DNA of 64,000 bases from Ascarosepion bandense (Eukaryota; Mollusca; Cephalopoda; Sepiida; Sepiidae): positions 732,501-796,500 of the forward strand of contig JBBBDQ010001154.1 of NCBI GenBank assembly GCA_037127315.1. Direction: 5' to 3'. Of the stretch, positions 10,888 to 19,573 are shown piece by piece. A program made the translations under genes and the position numbers. The notes under the pieces were generated by a model that was not told where the DNA came from, did no database searches, and saw nothing but the letters and a program-made list of their open reading frames with translations. Within the stretch, counting starts at the first letter, position 1. Each line of letters starts with the position of its first letter.

Positions 10888-10890
10888 TTC
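10834..10890. promoter_or_regulatory. heat-shock-element-like pentamer array
   Basis: GAATGTTCTAGAA at 10834-10846 is three perfectly alternating nGAAn units. A second block has GAA/TTC-like triplets at exact 5-bp steps from 10853 to 10890 (GAA, TTT, GAA, TTC, AAA, TTC, GGA, TTC). A mirrored copy lies at 12461-12515. The pattern matches HSF binding sites. The same bases may be part of the decayed coding region, so it could be coincidental. Confidence 0.3.
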
Positions 10891-11485
10891 TCTTTCAGCA
10901 ACTCAGTGCTGAATCTTTCTGGAACATAATGGAAAATAGGTTAATTTTAAAACCTCAATGTTCAGGTTGCAAAAGCAAAGTTTAAAAGAAATATTAGTCA
11001 TTTCCTTTGCTTTCCCAACAGTAGCAATTAGAAATTGATACTCAAGTCTTTTTACTCTAACAGTGAATCATTTATAAACCCAAAACATTTTTGTAGAATG
11101 ATGATGAAGGCAATAACTATTTTGTTACATTTGATGAGATACCCTCAAGTATAGGACAAATTTTTCATGATCAGATTTTTACACCAAAAACTTGTGGCTA
11201 CTCCATGCATAGGTAATTTGTTTGAAGAAGTAAAAAAATCATGCATGTTTGGTGAGAGGTTGTGATATAAACAGATAAATCATATTTGGAGGGGTTAAAT
11301 TTATACAAAAAATTCAATAGTTACACGATAATGAAGTCAGCTTAGACACAAATGTATACAGTATATCAACAGATGAGCATTACACAAAATTATCTATCAC
11401 AACTGATTAAAATTATTTGATAAGATTTTCTTTGACTTCTATCAGTAGCATATTATTTCTACTTTATATATATATATACACACAC

Positions 11486-11577
11486 ACAAGAAATCTAGAA
11501 GTGAGCCACCACCTCTTACCCTGAAGAACTGTAGTGTGAAACCGTGGTAGGTGGTGGCTCGCTTCTAGATTTCTTGT
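11486..11577 (+). other. 29-bp inverted repeat enclosing a hammerhead-like core
   Basis: Arm 11486-11514 pairs with 11549-11577 with one mismatch over 29 bases. The 34-nt loop contains CTGAAGA (11521-11527) and GAAAC (11538-11542) followed by CCGTGGTA. In hammerhead layout the long arm would be stem I, and the GTA at 11546-11548 would be an allowed NUH cleavage triplet just before the 3' arm. Stem II is weak. The sequence from GAAACCG onward is related to the minus strand of 39961-40010. Confidence 0.45.
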
Positions 11578-11827
11578 ATTCTCGCTCTACTTTCGTATCG
11601 AGCACTTTATTTTAAGGTTTTGTCATGGTTTTTTTTTTCTTTCTCACGGGCACTAGACATATTGTTCTTGTGCACTGTTTATTTCTTTTTTTCTCCCCCC
11701 CCCCCCCATTATTTAACCCACGAGTTCTCGCCGGGTTACAAGACAGTTTAAATTACTGTTAAGTTAGCACTATTTTCGGAAGTTTAGTCTGTTATTATTA
11801 GTGTTGCCTTACTGTGATTAGGTTCAT

Positions 11828-11830
<3 letters not shown>

Positions 11831-11873
<43 letters not shown>
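11831..11873. repeat. (TA)n microsatellite
   Basis: Pure TA run. Confidence 0.95.
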
Positions 11874-11876
<3 letters not shown>

Positions 11877-12018
11877 AACTAAGTTGTTGAACTTGTAGGT
11901 TTATTTACCTTTTTGTTCATGCATTTACTTTTATAAAGAGTGCTCGATACAAATTATACTGTAATGATTGTTACAATGTTTTTAAATTCATAGTATCACT
12001 ACACAAAAAATTTCTTAT

Positions 12019-12058
12019 GTTTCGAAGCCAGCCCATTATGTTTTGGCTTCATCCTCAG
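12019..12058 (-). other. CTGAGGA-hairpin-GAAAC motif
   Basis: On the minus strand CTGAGGA (12058-12052) is followed by T, a perfect 6-bp stem (GAAGCC with GGCTTC, 15-nt loop) and GAAAC (12023-12019). It has the same layout as the other CTGANGA motifs in the window. Confidence 0.35.
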
Positions 12059-12460
12059 GTGATTTTTTTAGAAATAAGAATTATCCAGTTGAAAAGACCG
12101 TTTATTTGTGTTGGATTTGTTATTTTCGGGTGTAAGAGGGGTTGGTCTGTATTTTGAGTTCCGTTGACCTTTTTACTGGTGTTGGGGTTAAGTGTTTGTT
12201 TTTGGCAGAGTTCATGATAGGTTAATCTATTAATCTTGACAGTGCTGGTGCTAATGGTGCCTTTGGTTTAGGGGTTGGTAGGTGTTGTTTTGTTTTGGGG
12301 TTGGTTTCTCCTTAATTTAATGTATGTTATTTTGTATTGGGGTGTGTGCTTTTTCTTGTTTTTTTTATTTCTTTGTTTTTTGTAAAATATACCTTTTATA
12401 AAATATATCTTTCATAAAAATGTATAGGGGTTGGTAGGTGTTGTCTTTAATATCCACTAT

Positions 12461-13330
12461 ATTTCCAAGAAGTTTTGAGAAGTTTCTAAAAGTTTCAAAA
12501 ATTTCTAGAACATTCTGGTATTATAGATGGCAGTACAAATGCAGTGAATGTAAGCTTAACAGTTTAGTCTACTTCTAGCTGTGCAAATACAAACATGTCA
12601 CAGTTAACAGGTGCATTTATCACAGATGACATCAAGAGGTTGTAGGCATTCACTTGGGATGTTATCAGAAACTTCAAAATGGTGATTTTCCTAATGGGTC
12701 TCCAAGACAGCTTTACCAAGTTTCCATGTTATCCTTGCCTTTGGAATAGCAGGAAGACCACAGTATATTACCACAGGTGGGTCTAGCCAGTGTGGGAGGA
12801 ATAATCTCGAATGGAACCCACACTGTTGGAACACTGAAAATAACTGTTTCCTCCACTTCATTTAAAATTGGGTCTTATGAAACAATTTGTCGCAGCTCTA
12901 GATAAGGGGTTTGCAGCCTTCATGTATTTTTGGCAAAAGTCAGACCACAAATAATGAAGACCATAGAGTGCAAAGAATTCCCCAAGAATCTCACTAGGAT
13001 GGAGAAAGCAGTGTTGAACAGCTTTCTCAGTAGTTCAAGGCTTCCTGGAGAATCACAGGGCAAAAAACTATGTAGAGCTTGTTGGGACCCTGGAGAAAAA
13101 CTATGGCAAAATGGGCTGCAAGATGTCTTTCAAAGTTCATTTTCTTAATACACATCTTGCTAAATTTAAGGAAAACATGAGTGCTAACCCAAATGAGCAA
13201 GGCAAGATCTTTCACCAGGATATACTAGGCGTTATTACTACTAAGGATCATATAAAAAAAATATGATAGGAGACTATATTTGGGGAATGATTCAGGAAAG
13301 TAATTTACAGTATGAGCCTAAATCATGAAA
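12461..13330 (+). pseudogene. dispersed invertebrate gene of unknown function (right copy), degenerate
   Basis: Reading on the plus strand with several frameshifts and stops, the blocks appear in order: DDIKRL, NFKMVIFLMGLQDSFTKF, CYPCLWNSR, VYYHRW, then beyond the inverted arm LFPPLHFKLGLMKQFVAALDK (split by decay), MEKAVLNSFL, and NEQGKIFHQDI, equivalent to the EQGERFHQD block of the family. This gene family is present in many copies in arthropod and mollusc genomes, without a known function. I infer it belongs to a mobile element because it is dispersed and decayed. The first 390 bp form the right arm of the inverted duplication. No intact product is possible. Confidence 0.55.
12503..12515. 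promoter_or_regulatory. heat-shock-element-like site (right arm)
   Basis: TTCTAGAACATTC is the exact mirror of the left-arm site and shows three alternating pentamers. Further phased TTC/GAA-like units extend down to 12461. Confidence 0.3.
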
Positions 13331-13772
13331 AACTATTCATCTAAATTGTTGTGGTCTCTCCTGCATAATAATAGAATAAATAAATGCTACTTTTGAATCG
13401 TGTGTTACTTTGTTCCTACTTTCTGTGAACATTCCTGTTCACATTTCTACTTTTCCCAAAGGGAATAAGTTCATTTAAAAATATCATTATCATGCTTATA
13501 AAAGCAAAGTTTGAAGGAAATATAAGCCATCTTTTATACTTTCTTGGCATAAGCAAATAGGAAATCACAGTTGCTATCCAAGGACAAAAATCATGTTACA
13601 CAGTGATTGCTTCTACTTTCATCATCATCTTGAATTGTCTTGTGCATATGCATACATACACACAAGTTTGTTGTTTTACAATAGCAAAAACCATTTTTCT
13701 AAATTTTTTCAGGCAAGCAATGCTGTATGACATACTGAGCAAGATGGGTTAGGTTAGTAACATGAATAATAG
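13331..13772. other. unassigned DNA, 3' flank of the dispersed gene copy
   Basis: A block at 13496-13600 (AAAGCAAAGTTTGAAGGAAA and following) matches 10968-11080 in the same orientation, so it is probably the 3' non-coding part of the same repeated unit. Confidence 0.4.
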
Positions 13773-13860
13773 AAGACTATGTTGATGAATAAAGTGGAAT
13801 TTTGTCTAAAAGTTATTGGTTTATTAATTAGGCCCGGGATTTATTGAATGATGTGTTATG
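13773..13860 (+). mobile_element. inverted solo 3' end of a mariner element
   Basis: These 88 bp are the reverse complement of 13980-14069. They include the final codons of the transposase (GACTATGTTGATGAATAA, read DYVDE then stop) and the terminal inverted repeat. Nothing before 13773 resembles transposase. A second mariner 3' end therefore lies tail to tail with the longer copy, about 120 bp apart. Confidence 0.75.
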
Positions 13861-13979
13861 TATGTGTGTGTGTGTTTTTGATTGATTAAAAAAAATCATA
13901 GACAAGATAAATACTTTCTTTTGTTTATCTACAAAAGACTGTATATGGGTTTAATGAGTATAGATATTGTTTGAATGTT

Positions 13980-14995
13980 AGTAACACATCACTCAATAAA
14001 TCAAGGGCTTAACTAATAAAACAACAACTTTTAGACAAAATCTGACTTTATTCATCAACATAGTCTGTCACCCTAGAAGGAGACTGACTCAAATGATTCA
14101 ATGCTTTTTTGTAGAAGGATTTGTCTTTGGCCACAAAATACACCTCAGTTTCTAATATCACTTGTTCATTGGAGCCAAATCTCTTTCCCTGGAGCATTTG
14201 TTTGAAGTCTGCAAACAGCCAGTAGTAGTCGTTAGGGGCCTGATCTGGAGAATATGGTGGATGCAGAAGCAATTCGAAAAGCAATTCATCTAGTTTTGCC
14301 ATTGTTGCAATTGACTTGTGACATGGTGCATTGTGTTGGTGAAAGATCACTTTTTCTTCATTTGTGGCCATTTTTTGGTGATTTCTTCCTTTAAATGCAC
14401 CAATAATGCTATATAATACTTGCTATTGATGGTTCTTCCTTTCTCATAGTAATCAATGAACAAAATACTTTGCGCATCCCAAAATACGGAAACCAAATCC
14501 TTGCCTGCTGATGTTTTGTGTCTTTGGATAGCTTTCACCTGCTGCTGTCCACTCAGCTGACTGCCGATTTGATTCTGGAATGAAGTGGTGGATCCATGTT
14601 TCATCCATTGTCACATATTTACACAAAAACTCCTTGTTGTGTTGAAACAGTTGCAAACAATGCTCTGAATTGTTGATGCATTGTTGTTTTTGATCGACTG
14701 TGAGCAAACATGGCATCCACTTTGAACACAGCTTTCTCAGTGACAAATGTTCATGCAAAATGGTGAATACACTGCCTTCTGATATTTTCAACTTTTCTGC
14801 TATCTCATGTAATTTCAATTTATGATTGGCCAAAAACGAGTTTGTGACAACTGCCAATTTTGGATGACCTGAGCATTCAGCATCACTTGTGTCTGTAAAG
14901 CTGCATCTAAAGTCAACATACTTCCTCTTAAGTGTTGTTTCTGACAGAGTAGAGTCTAAATAACTTCAGACCAGGGAATTATTGAATAATGTAGT
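13980..14995 (-). mobile_element. mariner transposon, internally deleted
   Basis: The left terminal repeat (about 13981-14020) and right terminal repeat (about 14957-14990, containing CCAGGGAATTATTGAATAAT) are inverted relative to each other. The element is about 1.0 kb against about 1.3 kb for full-length mariners. Most of the N-terminal DNA-binding domain is missing. Confidence 0.8.
14048..14940 (-). pseudogene. mariner transposase, frameshifted
   Basis: Cut-and-paste DDE/D transposase of the mariner family. The N-terminal helix-turn-helix remnant includes LHEIAEKLKISEGSVFTILHE. The catalytic core has DETWIHHF (first Asp), QSAEWTAAGES and VFWDAQ. The second catalytic block reads HQHNAPCHKS where HQDNAPCH is expected, so the second Asp is His. 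The third block is YSPDQAPNDYYW. Two frameshifts (near 14480 and 14350) split it into three frames. It resembles the cecropia/mellifera mariner group. It is inactive both by frame and by the missing Asp. Confidence 0.9.
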
Positions 14996-15408
14996 GAGTA
15001 CTTTTAACAATACTTCAAGTTTAGGGGTTATATAAATGTTGTCTTTCCAATATTCAAAAACACTTGAAGCTCAATATTGACCAATTTATATCATGATGAA
15101 GACATAAACAAATGACTGGCAATGAAAATTCTTCATTCATTAAATCCACTGCAGGATTCAAAGAGTTTATGAAGATTTGTGAAACTGTTTTTAAAAATTA
15201 CAGACATCTCAAATTTGGTTCTTAAATTCTCTTGGCTTTTGTATCAATTGGCAAAAATGAAAAAAAAAATCAGTTCTCTTTGAGTCACACTACTTGTTAA
15301 ATGCATCATTAGTCATTAAATGAATTTCAAAAGTGTGTGTGTGTATATATATTTTAAATTTGCATATTTAGGCAGCAAATTTTCTTTTAAACATGTCAGA
15401 TTAAATAA
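14996..15408. other. unassigned DNA
   Basis: Nothing recognised apart from a short GT/TA run near 15333-15352. Confidence 0.4.
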
Positions 15409-15690
15409 ATATTCATTAAAACACTTAAGTCATCAATTAATAGAATCAGCTATGAATACTGCAGTAATGTTCTAAAATGTTTGTAAAAAGAAGTTTTTTT
15501 CATGCTTTAATACATGCATGACCAAGACATTACAACATATAAAAAAAATTCTATTTTGGATAATTTTCATGTTTTATTGAATGCTAAGCATAACTGTCAA
15601 TCATTACATTTGAAGCAAGAAAAAAAAATTACAGTAATTTTTAGCAATACAGTGTTTGCAGTTATTTTTTTATTCTTACAACTTACACCC

Positions 15691-15719
15691 CTGAGGATGA
15701 TTTCTGAAGGAGATTGAAA
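15691..15719 (+). other. CTGAGGA-hairpin-GAAA motif, unit 1
   Basis: CTGAGGA (15691-15697) and GAAA (15716-15719) enclose a short TCT/AGA stem. Confidence 0.3.
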
Positions 15720-16060
15720 GTACTTGGGAACATTGAGAAATGGATAATAAAATTTCATTTTCTTGTTTACAGATTCTCGAGGCAATATTCATCAAAACAC
15801 TTAAGCCATCAATTAATAGAACCAGCTATGAATAGTGTAGTAATATTCTAAAATGTTTGCAAAAAGAACAGTTTTTTCATGCTTTAACACGTGCATGACC
15901 ATGACATTGCAATATATAAAAAAATTCCATTTTGGATAATTTTCACATTCTAATGAATGCTAGCAATTTGTCAACCGTTATATTTGAAGCAGAAAAAAAA
16001 TGTACAGTAATTTTTAGCAAAACATGTTTGTGGTTACATTTGTTACCATAACTCACACCC

Positions 16061-16089
16061 CTGAAGATGACCTCGGAAAGAGGCTGAAA
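16061..16089 (+). other. CTGAAGA-hairpin-GAAA motif, unit 2
   Basis: CTGAAGA (16061-16067) and GAAA (16086-16089) enclose CCTC GGAAA GAGG. Base changes relative to unit 1 alter both sides of the stem yet keep it paired. Confidence 0.35.
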
Positions 16090-16135
16090 GTACTTGGGTA
16101 CATTAAAAAATAAATTGAAAATAACATCTGTCAAT

Positions 16136-17639
16136 GTTACAGCTCATTTCGGACATTTTTTGATTGTAATACACAAAAGATTATCTGTGAGTATGAACGG
16201 ATTTTATTAAAAATAAGCGAACATATTGTTTGCAATTTATTTAATATGACATGTTTAAAATATATATATATATATTTATATATATATGTGGGTATCTTTG
16301 AAAATCTATCCCATATATAACAACGATCATATATATATTTATAAGTGCTGATATGTATTGACACTTATAAAAATCAAGATGCACATATGTGCATCATACA
16401 CTTATATTGATGCATAAACATGCACATCTGCTAAAGATAGATTGACAGATAAGTCAATGCTATAAAAATTCCATATAAATATAAAATATCATCCAGTATG
16501 TTTTTTGCATTTTCCCCACAAAGTATGTACAGATTGTGTTTTTTTGCATGAATTCTCTAAAGTAAATAAAGTCCTTACCGACTGGCTGCAGTATATAATC
16601 ACAAGCAATGCATCTAATAAATCTTAATTGTATTTTGTATGTGCACCGACACCCCATATCTCTCAATCAATGTAATTTACTCTGCCATCAGTTGTTACAG
16701 CTTAAATTCCACTTGATCACATTTCTTTTTTTTCTTTGTGTTCAAATAGCAATGCAGAAATCTCTTCTGTCTGCCAATTGAAGAGAACATTGCTAGCAAT
16801 TCCTGTTTATTTGTTAATAGGTAGGCACTAGAATTTTGGCATCTTTGATGGAAGTTCATTCCACCTCTTCCAAAATTTGAAAAATACTTCCATTTGACCC
16901 CTTATGCTTTCTACATTCTCTGTTGCCAGATGATCTATTGATTTTTTTTTTTTTTGTAAATCCAACAAAAAAAAAAAAAAAAAAAAGCGAAATAAAGTAA
17001 TATGAACATCCCAGTTCAACATGGCTACCAAGACAGTGGCAAAAGTCCGCGTATATTTTTCTTTTTTAATGTAGCTTTTGATGTTGTTTTTATCCTCCAT
17101 ATTGACATAATTTTTGTAAACGTTTATGATAGGCAATAACAAAGTTAAGGGTAAAGTTTCTCTATGTCTTTTGGGATCAGAACTAGTAATGAAGGTGTTG
17201 TGATTGTAAGTAAATACATTAGTTAAATGTCACTTTTGATTATCTTATGCAAGCTGAAAACAAGAATAGAGTCGGAGAAAGAATTTTCTGATCAATGACT
17301 GTCAGTTACTTCCTATTGAACTCAGCAAAGAGAAAACTTATTGGACTTTTGCCAGAACAGACAGTTTAACTGATTGAGTTTCTGCTGTTGATTGAGTCAA
17401 ATACACTTTTAGCTGAAACAGAACAGGCTTACATAAAATGATAACCAATGTAGAATATAACATTTTGCTAATAAGGATATTTGTGATTGAAATTAGTAGA
17501 ATAAAAATAAGACAGACAAAATAACAGAAAACTACCAAACATTAGTAATTTATTAACTAGTATTTCAAGTAAATTACTTACACACATATAATTCATAGGA
17601 ATAATATTATCTTGAATTTTTATAATTAGGTGAAGCATT
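16136..17639. other. unassigned AT-rich DNA
   Basis: This contains TA runs (about 16262-16290), a T-run and A-run pair at 16941-16986 that could fold into a hairpin, and no recognisable coding sequence. For the dynein gene it would be intron or downstream DNA. Confidence 0.4.
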
Positions 17640-18190
17640 GCCAAAAATTATTTTTTGATCAGTATTTCTTTTATCTTAATTTCAATTGCTTTAGAGTGGT
17701 TGTAGATGTTGCGGTAAACCTGCAAATGTTTTATTATGAAGAGTTTATGGTAACAGAGCTCAAAATTTGTATAACGCTGTCTTGTAAGCCGAAATAGATT
17801 GTTTTGTTATTTTACTGATTTAAATGATTCCTTTGATATTCTATAACATTTATCAGTTTTTCAACTGTTGAAATATTCTTCACTTAAAAATTATTTTCCA
17901 TTCTCATATTTGTGTCTTTTAATGTTTGATCACAAATTATCTAATTGATTAATGTCTGGAGATCTTGGGTATTTTTGAAACCAGTAAGGTAGGCAATAAA
18001 CAACTTTAAACGTGAAAGAGCAATGTCTTGCTGGAGTATTTGATTGTGAGATGCACCACTCAAAAAAGAAGTTACAACATCTTTTTGCATTTATCTTCAA
18101 TGATCATCAACTTTAAAGGGATCTCTAATTTGGATGCCTACAATACTAAACCAATACATTACTCTTTGTGTTTTGCTTTGTGATTTTTAA
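17640..18190 (-). pseudogene. Tc1-like transposase remnant
   Basis: On the minus strand, pieces of the catalytic core are visible in two frames: LQQDIALSR, matching the QQDNAPxH second-Asp block, then WFQKYPRSPDINQLDNL, matching the WPxxSPDLNPIENLW block, followed by NIKRHKYENGK. The spacing fits a DD34E Tc1 core. The N-terminal half is too decayed to recognise. Confidence 0.6.
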
Positions 18191-18214
18191 TTAAAGTCTG
18201 TAGTTTTTGTTTTT

Positions 18215-18430
18215 GTTTTTTTTTAATCATTTCACCCCAAGCAAGGCATTCCACTGCCACTATTGTGCAAGGAGTTACATAGGGGAAGGTGATTAGAAAG
18301 AGGGGTTAGTTATAGGAAATGTCAGGAGGAGGGTAATAGACGGATGAGGATACCGGGGATGGGGTTGGGTAGATGAGAAGAGTGTTTGAGAGAATGGATG
18401 CGAGTTAGTGTGTTAGGAAGTGTCTATTGA
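18215..18430 (-). mobile_element. 3' end of a Jockey/CR1-type LINE
   Basis: The reverse complement ends in GCCTTGCTTGGGGTGAAATG followed by ATTAAAAAAAA. This is the same 3' terminus as the LINEs ending at 52440, 55770 and 62550. Only the 3' non-coding region survives. Confidence 0.7.
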
Positions 18431-18821
18431 CCTTACATTTAAACTTCTGGAGATTGTAGCTTTCTGGGAAGCAATCATTTTATCGGTTTCACTGTAAAAG
18501 GGTGGGATCTAGTTGCTAATCTAGTATCTTGTGCAAATTCGTACCTAGGGGGCACCAGTGATCTAAGTTCATCAGAGCAGAAGTTGTTTGACTGCTTTTG
18601 TATTTTCAGCCAATGTTCTTATGATTTTATCGTGAAAACTAACTTGTATAATAAACTTTGGCACAGTGTATGTAATCTTTGTATATTTAAAAAGACTGAT
18701 TTGACTGAAAAATTATAAAAATTGCAACAAATTTCTCAATAATCAGAAAGTTTTGCAAAGAGAAAATGGTCGAGTAAAAATTAAAAAATCAACAAAATAA
18801 AAAGAAAGTGAAGTGACAAAC
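18431..18821 (-). other. intron downstream of the dynein exon (visible part)
   Basis: AT-rich DNA without recognisable elements, directly after the GT donor of the exon. Confidence 0.5.
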
Positions 18822-19007
18822 CTTAGCTAAAATATCTGTGGCAATTTCAAACAGGGTCTCATCTGTTTGTCCCGACATTCCTCCATCCCCTTGACCAAGC
18901 GTCAACAGGACAGAATCAAAGAGCTGCTGCGTCTCATGTAGTTCACGGGTGATATCCACATTGTCATGCATTCCAAACACTTCAGGCAGTTGTGTTGGTG
19001 GAAGTTC
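18822..19007 (-). CDS. dynein heavy chain, single internal exon
   Basis: This exon of 186 bp encodes 62 residues in phase 0 at both ends. It begins ELPPTQLPEVFGMHDNVDI and ends EIATDILAK. The PEVFGMHxNxDI block followed by LFDSVLLT and a Gly-rich linker lies near the junction of the AAA6 region and the C-terminal domain of dynein heavy chains. These are the ATP-driven motor subunits, axonemal in most paralogues. On the minus strand a TTTTCAG acceptor precedes it at 19008-19014 and an AAG|GTTTGT donor follows at 18821-18816. I judge an inner-arm axonemal paralogue likeliest but do not assign one. The open frame extends into both introns, but the splice signals fix the exon. No other exon of the gene was found in the window. 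Confidence 0.85.
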
Positions 19008-19214
19008 CTGAAAATGACAAACACACATATAAGAGGGTCTCGTTTCTCAAAATAAAGGACACTGTTTTGTGCCAAGGGGAAAGACCAAAACTTTTGTTGG
19101 CTGGATCTTGACGCTGAAAAATTGATGTAACACAATCTTCCATCTCCATTTTCATCCATTTGCCCAAGAACAAATCTTTGTAAATATCTACAATTAGCTG
19201 TTTTTAGAATCTAA
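19008..19214 (-). other. intron upstream of the dynein exon (visible part)
   Basis: No recognisable element. A Helitron copy follows. Confidence 0.5.
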
Positions 19215-19573
19215 CTAGCAGTATAGCCCGACGTTGCTCAGGTGTAATGATAGCTTTTATATATATATATTATTGATTTTCTGCACTATTGTAAGAACTA
19301 CAACCTTGAAACTTCTGAATATCGTTTCTTATGTCTTTGTCTATGAGTGTATCAAATTTAATTAAAATCGGACCACTCCTTCTATAACCCAATTTTTTCG
19401 ATTATCGATTTTCAATATTTATTGGGGGTACCTCAACACAAAACGTAGCTAAGAACACTCAGAGACGCTTATAGTACAACTGTAAATTTTCAAGAAAATT
19501 GGTTCAGCCATTTCGGAATTTATAGGTAATGGATACACACACAGACAAAGTTCCATTTATAAATAAGCTTAGA
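19215..19573 (-). mobile_element. non-autonomous Helitron, copy C (internally deleted)
   Basis: The plus strand begins CTAGCAGTATAGCCCGACGTT and ends GCTTAGA before T, the reverse complement of the family termini. About half of the usual body is missing: the sequence jumps from the AAAGCTT block to the TA run and GATTTTCTGCACTATTG block. It lies inside a dynein intron, about 200 bp from the splice acceptor. Confidence 0.75.

Larger units (their letters stand above)
10888..12460. other. spacer between inverted arms
   Basis: This holds no coding homology. It contains a diverged direct copy of a non-coding block (10968-11080) seen again at 13496-13600, a long hairpin (11486-11577), a C-run (11693-11707), a TA run (11831-11873), a CTGAGGA hairpin on the minus strand (12019-12058), and a GT-rich stretch (12120-12440). 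Confidence 0.5.
15409..16135. repeat. head-to-tail duplication of a 376-bp unit
   Basis: Copy 1 is 15409-15784 and copy 2 starts at 15785 with the same ATATTCAT.AAAACACTTAAG beginning. The copies keep near-complete collinearity with moderate divergence and small indels. Each contains one CTGA(G/A)GATGA-hairpin-GAAAGTACTTGGG motif near its end (15691 and 16061) and shared A-rich stretches. No coding capacity is evident. It may be two tandem units of a retroelement terminal region. Confidence 0.85.

Noticed and set aside
18902..19173. Alternative ORFs over the dynein exon
   Set aside because: They are shadow frames. The dynein frame is supported by homology and by splice signals in phase.
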